DNA of 64,000 nt from Myxococcus fulvus (GCF_900111765.1 NZ_FOIB01000004.1:496001-560000), one strand, 5' to 3'. Shown: positions 53,650 through 62,173, counted from the stretch's first letter. Notes: generated by a model from the sequence alone, not told the origin. Numbers and translations: made by a program.

Positions 53650-53681
53650 GACCGCTCCCCCTTCGCACCGAGGAAGCGGTC
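53650..53681. terminator. Hairpin between convergent genes
   Basis: GACCGCT (53650-53656) and AGCGGTC (53675-53681) pair perfectly. It lies in the 161-base gap between the zinc-ribbon gene and the convergent papain-like gene and could stop transcription from both sides. Confidence 0.5.
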
Positions 53682-53696
53682 TCGCTCACACGAGCA

Positions 53697-55037
53697 CTAC
53701 GCGCTGGGGGTCTCGGTCTCCGGGGTGGCCGCCCCGTTGACGGCGATGGCGCCCGGGTTGCCGCGCATGAAGGCATCCAGCTCCCCGGGAGACAGCTCGA
53801 TGGGAGCCGCCGTCGGCTTCGTGTGCGCGGGGTCGCAGACGATGAAGTTGCCCTCGGGGGTCCTGCCCACCACGGCGACCAGGTGCATGGTGGAGCCGTG
53901 CTGGCCCTTCCACGTGTCCGCCTTCTGGTGCCACTCGTTGGGCACGCCATTCTTCAGGTCCGGCGCGCCGTCCTTGTCGCTGTCGACGTAGAGGTTCCCG
54001 TTCGCCGGATTCACCAGCGCCTCGGGCGTGCCCTCCGGGGCTTTCCTCGTCTCCACGAAGGTGCCGGAGATGACCACGGTGCTCCCGTTGTCGATGGCCG
54101 CCATGATGTCCGTCGAGTTCGCGGCCACGCTCGACGTCGTCCCGCCCGCCGCGGCCACCGCGTTCGCCACGTCCTTGAAGCCGGTGAACGTGGAGTTCTC
54201 GTTGCCCGCCCCATCCAGCGAGTACGCCAGCGTGCCGTCCTCCTTCGTGAAGACGCCGTCGCTGCCCGTGTCGTCCGCCTGGTTGCCCCAGTAGCGCACC
54301 GCCTGCACGTCCGCGCCCGTGGTGCCGTTGTGCTCGATGCCCGGGATGTCCGGAATCTCGAGCCCCTCGTTGAGCAGCGCCGTCAACGTGGAGGAGGGCC
54401 CGCAGTTGGCGTTGCTGGCGTCACCCCCCACGTCCTTCTCGGCCGCGAACTGGTTGACGAAGACGCTCTGGTACGCGGCGGCGGCCGGCGTGGTGATGCC
54501 ACCCGTGGGGCCGCGCTGCGCGGCCTCCTCCGCCGTCAGCTCCCGCGTGAACTCCGCGCTCACCCAGCCCGTCTCCCCGCCGGGCCCGCGCACGTAGACG
54601 AAGCCGTTCTTCTCCGACGGGCCTCCATCCGGCGGCGTGGCCACCTCCAGCCGCGCGCCCGACGGGAAGCTGCCCGTGGGCTTCTGGGACGTCCCCGCAT
54701 CCGGGCGGAGGTTGAGCGTGTCATCCCCCGTGGTCACCGTCCGCTTGTCCCCCGGCTGCACCACTCCATCCCCCTGGTTCGCGGAGACCGGGGCGGCGGT
54801 GACGGGGGTGCTGGCTGGCGGGATGACGGTGGGGCTGGTGAGAATCACCGTCGGCGGCGGCATGACGTTCAGCGCCACCGGGGCCCGTGCGGGCTTGCCC
54901 TGCTCGAACGAGGACACCGCGAAGTCCACCGCTGCCTTGGCCGCCGGCTGCATCGCGGGCGGCACCGCCTGCTGGACGGTGGCGTTCGCCACGGTGCGGA
55001 TGATAGGACCCAGACCCCTACGGATTGCATCAGTCAT
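53697..55037 (-). CDS. Papain-like (C39-type) cysteine peptidase with SH3b domain
   Basis: The 446-residue protein has an Ala/Pro/Val-rich N-terminus (1-95) with no classical signal peptide, an SH3b-like domain (about 98-165: 'DTLNLRPDAGTSQKPTGSFP', 'GFVYVRGPGGETGWVSAEF') and a C39/papain-like domain from about 188. Likely catalytic residues are Cys212 in 'NANCGPSSTL', His385 in 'GSTMHLVAVVG' and Asp402 in 'VCDPAH'. A DxDxDG loop ('DSDKDGAPD') lies between. An N-terminal SH3b domain suggests peptidoglycan or surface binding, so this could be a secreted lytic enzyme or effector. Transcription starts at a promoter overlapped by a perfect inverted repeat; GAGGGGG serves as ribosome site. Confidence 0.78.
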   Translation of the reverse strand: MTDAIRRGLGPIIRTVANATVQQAVPPAMQPAAKAAVDFAVSSFEQGKPARAPVALNVMPPPTVILTSPTVIPPASTPVTAAPVSANQGDGVVQPGDKRTVTTGDDTLNLRPDAGTSQKPTGSFPSGARLEVATPPDGGPSEKNGFVYVRGPGGETGWVSAEFTRELTAEEAAQRGPTGGITTPAAAAYQSVFVNQFAAEKDVGGDASNANCGPSSTLTALLNEGLEIPDIPGIEHNGTTGADVQAVRYWGNQADDTGSDGVFTKEDGTLAYSLDGAGNENSTFTGFKDVANAVAAAGGTTSSVAANSTDIMAAIDNGSTVVISGTFVETRKAPEGTPEALVNPANGNLYVDSDKDGAPDLKNGVPNEWHQKADTWKGQHGSTMHLVAVVGRTPEGNFIVCDPAHTKPTAAPIELSPGELDAFMRGNPGAIAVNGAATPETETPSA

Positions 55038-55055
55038 GTAATTTCCCCCTCTGCT

Positions 55056-55090
55056 GAAAACATTCTACTCGAAATGTTTTCGCATGACCA
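55056..55090 (-). promoter_or_regulatory. Promoter with overlapping perfect inverted repeat (putative operator)
   Basis: GAAAACATT (55056-55064) and AATGTTTTC (55073-55081) form a perfect 9-base inverted repeat with an 8-base centre, in an otherwise GC-rich region. On the minus strand TAGAAT (55067-55062), five of six matches to a -10 box, lies inside it, and TGGTCA (55090-55085) stands exactly 17 bases upstream as a -35 box. A repressor bound to the repeat would block RNA polymerase. The leader to ATG 55037 would be about 20 bases. Confidence 0.6.
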
Positions 55091-55133
55091 GGGCCCGGCG
55101 TTCATCCGTCAACTGGACGCGGGGCAAGTCACG

Positions 55134-56306
55134 TCAGGAGGGCAGGCCGAGCGCCACCAGCGCGGCGGCCACCACCTGCTTCACGGGGACACCGGCGGCC
55201 TCGGCGACGCGGCGGCAGTCCTCGAACTCCGGATGCGCGTTGAGGACGGCGCCGTCACGCAGGCCCCGCTTCACGCGGACCGGGCCCCACGGCGTCTCCA
55301 CCTCCACCCAGTCGCGCGCCAGGGCCTGACGCTCGACGCGGTGGTAGCGCACGCCCAGGGACGTGGACTCGCGCAGGAGCAGGTCCACCGTGGTGTCGCG
55401 CAGCCCTCCCTCCACCAGCGCGCTCAAGAGGTGGCCCGGGCGGCTCTTCTTCATCACCACGGGCGCCACCCACGCGTCCAGCGCGCCCACGGCGAGCAGC
55501 CGCTCCACCAGGTGCCCCACCAGCTGCGGCGTGGCGTCGTCCAGGTTCGCCTCCACCACCCACAGGCCCTCGGTGCGCGAGTCCTCCAGCCGCCCCAGCG
55601 ACGCGCGCAGCACGTTGGGCCTGTCGCGGAAGTCCTTCGTGCCCACGCCGTAGCCCACCTTCTCCACGATGAAGTCGGGCGGGTGGCCAATCTTCGCGAG
55701 CACCTTGAGCAGCGCCGCGCCGGTGGGCGTGGTCAGCTCCCCCACGCCCTCGAAGCGCACGGGCACGTCGCGCAGCAGTTCCAGCGTGGCCGGCACGGGG
55801 ATGGGCATCATGCCGTGCGCCACGCGGATGGAGCCGCTGCCCAACGGCGGCGGCGCCGCGTGGACCTCCGGGTCGCCCAAAAGCTCCAGCACCACCGCCG
55901 CGCCGCAGATGTCGACGATGGAGTCCACGGCGCCCACCTCGTGGAAGTGGATGTCGTCGATGGAGACGCCGTGCACCTTCGCCTCGGCCTCGCCAATCGC
56001 GCGGAACACCGCGAGCGCCCGCTCCTTGGCGCGCGAGGGCAGCGTGGACGCGGACTCGATGAGGCGGCGGATGTCCGCGTAGGCGCGGTGCGGGTGCGCC
56101 TCGCGCGCGTCCAGCACCACGTCCAGGTGCGTGCCGCTGATGGCGTGGCGCACCGCGCGGCTCACCGCCAGCTTCCAGCCCGGGACACTCAGCCCTCGCA
56201 GCGCCGCTTCAATCGCCGCGGGCTCCAGGCCCAGGTCGATGCCCGCCGCCAGGAACATGTCCCCGGCGATGCCGCCCACCGGCTCCAGGTAGAGGATGCG
56301 CCGCAT
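55134..56306 (-). CDS. larC: Nickel pincer cofactor biosynthesis protein LarC
   Basis: The protein of about 390 residues inserts nickel into pyridinium-3,5-bisthiocarboxylic acid mononucleotide, the last step in making the nickel-pincer cofactor. It has the family's 'ILYLEPVGGIAGDMFLAAGI' start, 'DIHFHEVGAVDSIVDICGAA' with its His/Glu/Asp set, 'TPTGAALLKVL' and the C-terminal 'EANLDDATPQLVGHLVERL' with 'PVVMKKSRPGHLL'. It is one continuous frame, unlike the Lactiplantibacillus larC that needs a frameshift. ATG 56306 is given; GTG 56315, overlapping the larB stop, is an equally possible start. It is the last gene downstream of the dif-like cluster; larA and larE are not in the window. Confidence 0.9.
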   Translation of the reverse strand: MRRILYLEPVGGIAGDMFLAAGIDLGLEPAAIEAALRGLSVPGWKLAVSRAVRHAISGTHLDVVLDAREAHPHRAYADIRRLIESASTLPSRAKERALAVFRAIGEAEAKVHGVSIDDIHFHEVGAVDSIVDICGAAVVLELLGDPEVHAAPPPLGSGSIRVAHGMMPIPVPATLELLRDVPVRFEGVGELTTPTGAALLKVLAKIGHPPDFIVEKVGYGVGTKDFRDRPNVLRASLGRLEDSRTEGLWVVEANLDDATPQLVGHLVERLLAVGALDAWVAPVVMKKSRPGHLLSALVEGGLRDTTVDLLLRESTSLGVRYHRVERQALARDWVEVETPWGPVRVKRGLRDGAVLNAHPEFEDCRRVAEAAGVPVKQVVAAALVALGLPS

Positions 56307-56311
56307 GCCGC

Positions 56312-57064
56312 TCACCGCCGCCCCTTCGTGCGCGAGACGAGCGCGGCGTAGAAGCCCCCGCCGAAGCCGTTGTCGATGTTCACCGTCGCCACGTTGGAGG
56401 CGCACGAGTTCACCATCGCCAGGAGCGCGGACACGCCCTTGAAGTTGGCGCCGTAGCCCACCGACGTGGGCACCGCGACGATGGGGATGCCGACGAGCCC
56501 GCCCAACGCGCTCGCCAGCGCGCCCTCCATGCCCGCCACCACCACCGCGGCGTGGCACTCCTGGATTTCCTCCCGGCGACGCAAGAGCCGGTGGATGCCC
56601 GCCACGCCCACGTCGTAGACGCGGCGCACCTCCGCGCCCATGGCCTCGGCCGTCACCGCGGCCTCCTCCGCCACAGGGATGTCGCTGGTGCCCGCGGTGA
56701 CGATGGCCACGCGGCCCGCGCGCACCTTGCCCTGCTTGAGATGGAAGATGCGCGCCACCGGGTGGTACAGGCCCTTGGGGAAGCGCGCCACCAGCGCCTC
56801 CGCCTTGTCCGGCTGCAGCCGCGTCACCAGCACCGTCTGCTTGCGCTCCACCAGCGCGCCGACGATGCCCAACAGCTGCTCCACCGTCTTGGGCTCTCCC
56901 AGCACCACCTCCGGGAAGCCGAAGCGCAGGTTGCGGTGGGTGTCGAGCGTCGCGTACCCCAGCTCCGCGAAGGGGAGGTCCTTGAGCTTGCCCACGGCGT
57001 CATCCACCGAGACGCGGCCCGACTTCACGCTCCCCAAGAGCTGCTTCAGCGCCTTCTCATCCAT
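56312..57064 (-). CDS. larB: Nickel pincer cofactor biosynthesis protein LarB
   Basis: The 250-residue enzyme carboxylates and hydrolyses nicotinic acid adenine dinucleotide to pyridinium-3,5-biscarboxylic acid mononucleotide, the first step of the nickel-pincer pathway. The C-terminal half is PurE-like ('VAIVTAGTSDIPVAEEAAVT', 'YDVGVAGIHRLLRRREEIQE', 'VVVAGMEGALASALGGLVG', 'VPTSVGYGANFKGVSALLAM'). The N-terminus ('LKDLPFAELGYATLDTHRNL') is also typical. It starts 24 bases after the CheC-like gene and overlaps larC, so the lar genes may be read from the dif promoter. Confidence 0.93.
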   Translation of the reverse strand: MDEKALKQLLGSVKSGRVSVDDAVGKLKDLPFAELGYATLDTHRNLRFGFPEVVLGEPKTVEQLLGIVGALVERKQTVLVTRLQPDKAEALVARFPKGLYHPVARIFHLKQGKVRAGRVAIVTAGTSDIPVAEEAAVTAEAMGAEVRRVYDVGVAGIHRLLRRREEIQECHAAVVVAGMEGALASALGGLVGIPIVAVPTSVGYGANFKGVSALLAMVNSCASNVATVNIDNGFGGGFYAALVSRTKGRR

Positions 57065-57088
57065 GGCGCCCCTGTACCCCGAAACGGG

Positions 57089-57688
57089 CTACACGCCCAG
57101 CCGCGCCAGGAGGGCCCGGGAGCTGTCGCGCTCCAGCACCAGCAACAGCTGCCCGCTCACCGGGGGCGTGGCCGCCGCCATGAAGCGCGCCTCCAGCACC
57201 ACCACGCGGCCGGGGTCTCCCTCCACCTGCCCCACCGCCGCGCCCACCAGCTCGCGAGCGCTCGCCCGCCGCAGCGTGGGCACCGACGGCATCAGCCGCC
57301 AGGACGTCAGCTTGCCGATGGCGGACAGGCACGCGCTCGCGACGATGTTCGCCGCCTCCGACACCGCGCTGTCGCGCTCGGCCTGCCCGCACTCCTGCGC
57401 GCCGAGCAGCAGCGACTCCAGCGCCTGCGCATCCGAGGCCGGCAGGGCCAGCATCAGCACGCCCCTCAGGGCGCCAGTGATGGCGAGCCAGGCCGCCACC
57501 GCGGACGCGTCGCCGCCCAGGAGCCCCGCGGCGTCCTCGGGGCCGGTGAGCACCACGCGGGGGACGGACAGGTCCACCTGACGTCCGCCCATGAGCCGGG
57601 AGAGCGCGTTGGCCGCATGGCCGCAGCCGATGTTGGCCACCTCGCGCAGGGCATCGAGCTGCGCATCGCTGGGAAGAGGCAGGCTCAC
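57089..57688 (-). CDS. difG: CheC-family phosphatase (DifG-like)
   Basis: The 199-residue protein is a CheC-type phosphatase of the receiver protein. Both active-site helices keep the E-x2-N motif: 'LREVANIGCGHAANALSRLM' and 'SEAANIVASACLSAIGKLTS'. In M. xanthus, DifG and the receiver DifD together lower exopolysaccharide production, acting as a phosphate sink. GTG 57688 overlaps the cheA stop by GTGA. No cheD-like gene lies beside it, although CheC often works with CheD. Naming as difG rests on gene order and family. Confidence 0.85.
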   Translation of the reverse strand: MSLPLPSDAQLDALREVANIGCGHAANALSRLMGGRQVDLSVPRVVLTGPEDAAGLLGGDASAVAAWLAITGALRGVLMLALPASDAQALESLLLGAQECGQAERDSAVSEAANIVASACLSAIGKLTSWRLMPSVPTLRRASARELVGAAVGQVEGDPGRVVVLEARFMAAATPPVSGQLLLVLERDSSRALLARLGV

Positions 57689-60471
57689 GCGGACAGTAAC
57701 CTCGGAACATCCAGGATGAAGACCGGACGGCCGCTGCCGAGGATGGTCACCCCGGAGAGGCCGGGCAACAGGTCCAGCGGACGCGACAGCGGCTTGAGCA
57801 CCACTTCCTCCTGGCCGAGCAGCCGGTCCACGCCCAGCGCCACCCGTCCGGAGTCCCCCTCCATCACCACGAAGGGCCGCACCCCGCGCAGGCCCGGCGC
57901 AGGCACGCCGACGAGCGAGTCCAGCGCGTGCACGGGCAAGAGCGAGTTGCCGTGCGGCAGGAGCGCCGTCTCTCGGCTGCGGCTGAGCGCGTCGCTGTCC
58001 GCCTCCGTGGCGCCCACCACCTTGGCGATGGGCAGGCCGAAGACCTCCTCGCCCACCTCCACGAGCAGCAGGTGCACCACCGCCACCGTCAGCGGCAGCC
58101 GCAGCGTGAAGCGCGTGCCCCGGCCCGTCTCGCTGTCGATTTCGAGCGTGCCACCCACGCTCTCCACCACGCGCTTGACGGCGTCCATGCCCACGCCTCG
58201 GCCGGAGATGTCCGTCACGTCCTTGGCCGTGGACACACCCGGCAGGCACGACAGCATGAAGGCCTCGCGGTCCGTCATCCGCGCGGCGGCCTCCGGGGTG
58301 AGCAGCCCGCGCGCCACCGCGGCGGCCTTCAGCTTCGCGGGGTTCATGCCGCGGCCGTCGTCCTCCAGCTCGATGATGACGCGATCCCGGGCGCGCTTGA
58401 CGGCCACCAGCACGCGCCCGCGCGGGCCCTTCTTCGCGGCGACGCGCTCCTCGGGCGACTCCAGGCCGTGGTCGATGCAGTTGCGCAAGAGGTGCAGCAG
58501 CGGGTCCGCCAGCTCGTCGAGGATGGCGCGGTCCAGCTCGATTTCGGCGCCGGTGATGACCAGGTCGACCTCGCGCTCCTTGCGTCGGGCGATGTCGCGC
58601 GCGGCGCGGGGGAGCCGGTCGGTGATGAGCGACAGCGGCGTCATGCGCGCCGTCATCACCTTGTCGTGCAGGTCCTTCACCAGCGTGTGCAGCCGGTAGA
58701 CGCCCTCCTCCAGCGCGGGGCGCACGTTCTCCGGCAGCACCTTTCCCACCTCGCGCAGGCGCGCCGTGGCGAGCATCAGCTCACCCACGGTGTCGAGGAA
58801 GTAGTCGAGCAGCTCCGTGCGCACGCGCACCGTGCGCGACGAGGAGTCCGCGCCCACGCCGCGCCCCGCCTCCGCCGCCGACGCCGGAGCGACCACGGGG
58901 ATGGGAATGGCCACCGCGGGCTTCACGGAGACGACGTCCACCTCGGCCACGTTCTTGAGCGACTGCTGGATGCCCGCCTCGCCCACGGACGTCTCCAGCT
59001 CCAGCTGGATGTAGCCGTCCGGGATGCGACCGGCCTTGAGCTCCTCGAGCGCGGGCCGCAGGTCCACCAGCGTGCCCAGCGTGGTGAGCCGCTTGTGCAC
59101 GAGGAAGGCGCGCACGCCGGGCACCTGGCACGTGGGGGAGATGCGCAGCCGCACCGCCCAGCGCTGCGTGCCGCCCTCGGGGCGCTCGCCAGGGAGCGGC
59201 GCCGTGGAGGCGGCCTTGAGCGCGCTGCCCAGGTCGTTCATCACCGCTTCGCTGAGACCGGGCGGAGTTCCGGTGGACGCGTTGCCGTGCGGGGAGGACG
59301 CGGGCGCGCCGATGCCGAGCACCTCGCGCACACCGCCGACACCGGGGTCCAGCGAGGTCAGTCGAGGAGGGATTGGGGACTGGGGACCGGGGTCCGCGCT
59401 GCTCGCGCCCGTGGGGCCGGTCGATGGGGAGGACGTGCCGGGAGCGGCACCGGACGCGGAGGCCGGACCACTCGCCGTGCCGCCCGGTGAACCGTTACCC
59501 GAGTTCGTGCCACGCGATGAAGTCGCGCCGCCCGTCGAGTTAGCGCCGCCCGTCGAGCCTGCACTGTCATTCGCGCTGCCTGGCGAGCCCGCATCACCTG
59601 CCGAGCTCGTGCCGCCCGAGCCGGTGCCATCGGCCGAGCCTGCCGCGCCCGTGCCGCCAGTCGTGCCCGAGCCACCCGCGCCGGTGCCACCGGCCGAGCC
59701 AGCCGCGCCCGAGCCACCCGCGCCAGTGCCACCCTCTGTCGAGCCCGCGCCGGAGGAGCCACCACCCGTCGCACCCGAACCACCCGTCGAGCCCGCGCCA
59801 GAGGAGCCAGCGCCCGTCGAGCCCACGCTGCCTGCACCGGAGCCACCCGTCGAGCCCGCGCCCGAGCCACCCGTCGTGCCCGAACCACTCGCGCCCGAGC
59901 CACCAGCAGGCGAGCCACCGGTCGCGCCCGAGCCACCGCCCGTCGAGCCGCCGGTCGTGCCCGAACCACCCGCGCCCGAGCCGCCGGCCGAGCCACCACC
60001 CGAGCCGCCAGACGAGTCTCCACCGTCGGAGCCCTCCGGCTTGAGCACGGTCACCTTCGCGACGCGCGTGGCGGTGGGGGCGTGGCCCGTCATCGTGGTG
60101 ACGCGGGCGGCGAGCTGCGCGAGGAGCGGAGCGGCCTCATCCGGAGGATGTCCCTCGGCCACGGCGCGCACCTGCGCCAGCAGCGTGTCCGAGGCACTCA
60201 GCAGCAGGTCCACCAGGTCCCGGTCCAGCCGGCTCCGGTCCTGCCGCACGGCGTCCACCAGGTCCTCCACCCGGTGCGCCAGAATCGCGATGGGCTCGAA
60301 GCCCATCGACGACGCCATGCCCTTCACGGAGTGGGCGTGGCGGAACATCGAGTCCACCGCGCTCGAGGACCCCTCGCGCTCCAGCTGTACCAGGTCCCTG
60401 CCGAGCGCCTCGAGGTGCTCGGTGGCCTCCGAGATGAAGAGGCCCAGGTAACGGGACATGTCCATCGTCAT
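57685..60471 (-). CDS. difE: Chemotaxis histidine kinase CheA (DifE-like) with a long low-complexity linker
   Basis: The 928-residue kinase has an Hpt domain (1-125; phospho-acceptor His47 in 'FRHAHSVKGMASSMGF'), then about 210 residues (roughly 158-370) made almost only of Gly, Ser, Thr and Ala. After it come a P2-like segment ('RWAVRLRISPTCQVPGVRAF'), the dimerisation helices ('TELLDYFLDTVGELMLATAR'), the ATPase domain ('LLHLLRNCIDHGLESPEERV', 'ELEDDGRGMNPAKLKAAA', 'ISGRGVGMDAVKRVVESVGG') and a C-terminal CheW-like domain. In M. xanthus, DifE phosphorylates DifD and is required for fibril polysaccharide and social motility. The neighbouring genes support this identity; the length of the linker is the odd feature. 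Confidence 0.9.
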   Translation of the reverse strand: MTMDMSRYLGLFISEATEHLEALGRDLVQLEREGSSSAVDSMFRHAHSVKGMASSMGFEPIAILAHRVEDLVDAVRQDRSRLDRDLVDLLLSASDTLLAQVRAVAEGHPPDEAAPLLAQLAARVTTMTGHAPTATRVAKVTVLKPEGSDGGDSSGGSGGGSAGGSGAGGSGTTGGSTGGGSGATGGSPAGGSGASGSGTTGGSGAGSTGGSGAGSVGSTGAGSSGAGSTGGSGATGGGSSGAGSTEGGTGAGGSGAAGSAGGTGAGGSGTTGGTGAAGSADGTGSGGTSSAGDAGSPGSANDSAGSTGGANSTGGATSSRGTNSGNGSPGGTASGPASASGAAPGTSSPSTGPTGASSADPGPQSPIPPRLTSLDPGVGGVREVLGIGAPASSPHGNASTGTPPGLSEAVMNDLGSALKAASTAPLPGERPEGGTQRWAVRLRISPTCQVPGVRAFLVHKRLTTLGTLVDLRPALEELKAGRIPDGYIQLELETSVGEAGIQQSLKNVAEVDVVSVKPAVAIPIPVVAPASAAEAGRGVGADSSSRTVRVRTELLDYFLDTVGELMLATARLREVGKVLPENVRPALEEGVYRLHTLVKDLHDKVMTARMTPLSLITDRLPRAARDIARRKEREVDLVITGAEIELDRAILDELADPLLHLLRNCIDHGLESPEERVAAKKGPRGRVLVAVKRARDRVIIELEDDGRGMNPAKLKAAAVARGLLTPEAAARMTDREAFMLSCLPGVSTAKDVTDISGRGVGMDAVKRVVESVGGTLEIDSETGRGTRFTLRLPLTVAVVHLLLVEVGEEVFGLPIAKVVGATEADSDALSRSRETALLPHGNSLLPVHALDSLVGVPAPGLRGVRPFVVMEGDSGRVALGVDRLLGQEEVVLKPLSRPLDLLPGLSGVTILGSGRPVFILDVPRLLSA

Positions 60472-60520
60472 GCCCGACCTCGTCAGAAAGCGCCGAGTGA
60501 CCGCCCGCGGGCGACGTCGC

Positions 60521-60895
60521 TCACGCCCCTCCCACTCCCAGGACCTTCTTCACCACACCCAGCACGTCCTCGGCGCGGAACGGCTTGACGATGAAGTCCG
60601 AGGCGCCCGCCTCGATGGCCTCCATCACCAGGCTCTCCTGACCGAGCGCGGAGCACATGATGACCACCGCGCTGCTGTCGTGCTTGATGATCTCCCGCGT
60701 CGCCTCGATGCCGCTCTTGAACGGCATGACGATGTCCATCGTCGTGAGGTCGGGCTTGAGCTCCTTGTACTTCTCCACGGCCTCCAGGCCATTGGCCGCT
60801 TCGCCGACGACCTCGAACCCTCCAGACGCGAAGATGTCCTTGATCATGTTGCGCATGAAGATGGCATCGTCGACGACCAGGACCCGCTTAGCCAT
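60521..60895 (-). CDS. difD: CheY-like response regulator (DifD-like)
   Basis: This 124-residue single-domain receiver has all key residues: 'VLVVDDAIFMRNMI' (acidic pair Asp9, Asp10), phospho-acceptor Asp54 in 'TTMDIVMPFKSG', Ser in 'VIMCSALGQES' and Lys in 'FIVKPFRAEDV'. There is no output domain. In M. xanthus DifD takes phosphate from DifE without being the main output, draining signal. A GGAGG site lies about a dozen bases before ATG 60895. It sits between the CheW and CheA genes. Confidence 0.92.
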   Translation of the reverse strand: MAKRVLVVDDAIFMRNMIKDIFASGGFEVVGEAANGLEAVEKYKELKPDLTTMDIVMPFKSGIEATREIIKHDSSAVVIMCSALGQESLVMEAIEAGASDFIVKPFRAEDVLGVVKKVLGVGGA

Positions 60896-60970
60896 GTGAA
60901 GAACTCCGCCTCCGAATCGCCTAGCCTAGAGGAGCGCGCACACTAGCATCCGCGCTTTCCAGGGGGCTAC

Positions 60971-61393
60971 TCACTTGGAATGGGTGAACAAGGCAACCAC
61001 CGCGGCGTCCAGTCCCTCCGGGTCCAGCACGGTCACTCCCAGCCCACCCAGCCGGGCGACGCCACGGATGGCCGGTGTCGACTTCCCCGGCGCCGTGCTC
61101 ACCCGCTCGACCGCCTCGATTCCATCCACATCCGTCACCAACAGTCCCAGATCCCTCCGGCCGCGGTCCAGAAGAACCACGCGGGAAGGAGGCGAAGCCC
61201 CATCTGGGAGCCCCAACAGCTGGCGCAGCTCCACCACCGTCACCACCCGGCCCCGCAGGTTCATCACCCCGGTAATCGCAGCCGGTGCGCGCGGCACCCG
61301 GGTGAAGCGCTCCGGAGGCACGACGACCTCCCGCACCGCCGACAATGGCAGTCCGTAGCGCTCCTTCTCCACCCGGAAGATGACGTGCCGCAC
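60971..61393 (-). CDS. difC: CheW-like coupling protein (DifC-like)
   Basis: The 140-residue single-domain CheW links the receptor DifA to the kinase DifE. It reads 'HVIFRVEKERYGLPLSAVRE', 'VPRAPAAITGVMNLRGRVVT', 'VVLLDRGRRDLGLLVTDVDG', the standard order of the two CheW beta-barrels. The GTG start at 61393 is 15 bases after the difB stop. The C-terminus is short and uncharged compared with E. coli CheW. Confidence 0.92.
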   Translation of the reverse strand: MRHVIFRVEKERYGLPLSAVREVVVPPERFTRVPRAPAAITGVMNLRGRVVTVVELRQLLGLPDGASPPSRVVLLDRGRRDLGLLVTDVDGIEAVERVSTAPGKSTPAIRGVARLGGLGVTVLDPEGLDAAVVALFTHSK

Positions 61394-61408
61394 AGAGGTC
61401 GTGTTGTA

Positions 61409-62173
61409 TCAGCTTTGCATTGAGCGGGACGCCGTGGCGCGTCGCGCCGTGCGGGGCCGCTTCACCCCGGGCGCCACTTTCCTCGCGGACGGTTTGCCTG
61501 CCGCCGCCGCCGTCTTCTTGCCGGGACGCTTCACCTTCGCGCCCGGGGTCTTCGTGCCTGCCGGTGTCGCCTTCGCACCAACCGCCTTCACCTTCACGCC
61601 CGTCGACTTCGCCTTCGCGCCCGCCGTCTTCGCCTTCGTGGCGGCCGGCTTCACCTTCGCGCCCGTCGGCTTCACCTTCACGCTCGCGGTCTTCTGCTTC
61701 GCGGCGGCCGGCTTCACCTTCGCGCCCGACGCCTTCGCCTTCGCGCCCGACACCGTCGACTCCGCGCCCACCGCCTTCGTCTTGCTCGCGGCGGACTTCT
61801 TCACCACGGACGCACCGTCACCCAGGGACTTGGGCGCCACGGCGCGGAAGCTCTCCTGGATCCACAGGGCCATCAGCTCCACCGGGACCTCTTGTCCGGG
61901 GGTGAAGCGCGCCGTCACCCAGCCGCTCTTGCCCAGTCCGTAGCCCGTGGGCTCGGCGAACGGCAGCATCAGCGCCGCCTCGTGGGACGTGGGCAGCTTG
62001 GTGGTGATGCGCAGCCCCTCCTCGTCGAGCACGAGGATGGCGAACATCTTCCCGCGCACCTTCGCGGTGCGGTGTCCCCAGGGGAACTCCTCGGTGACGT
62101 CCGGCAGCGCGAGCATCACCTCGCGCAGCCGCGCCTCCGCGGCGCCCAACACGACGGTGGCGCCCTGGCTCAT
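61409..62173 (-). CDS. difB: MmcQ/YjbR-family protein with long lysine-rich histone H1-like tail (difB position)
   Basis: The 254-residue protein has an MmcQ/YjbR (CyaY-like fold) domain in residues 10-120 ('[16 protein letters not shown]'-type start: '[19 protein letters not shown]', then '[20 protein letters not shown]', '[20 protein letters not shown]'). Residues 125-254 are a Lys/Ala/Pro/Val tail with repeats such as '[20 protein letters not shown]', like histone H1. Such tails bind DNA or other polyanions. Its ATG overlaps the receptor gene stop (ATGA). In M. xanthus the gene at this place is difB, of unclear function; the symbol is given by position only. Confidence 0.8.
   Translation of the reverse strand: MSQGATVVLGAAEARLREVMLALPDVTEEFPWGHRTAKVRGKMFAILVLDEEGLRITTKLPTSHEAALMLPFAEPTGYGLGKSGWVTARFTPGQEVPVELMALWIQESFRAVAPKSLGDGASVVKKSAASKTKAVGAESTVSGAKAKASGAKVKPAAAKQKTASVKVKPTGAKVKPAATKAKTAGAKAKSTGVKVKAVGAKATPAGTKTPGAKVKRPGKKTAAAAGKPSARKVAPGVKRPRTARRATASRSMQS

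Noticed and set aside
55134-56335. Programmed frameshift in larC
   Set aside because: The frame is continuous from the N-terminal to the C-terminal domain, so no frameshift is needed here.
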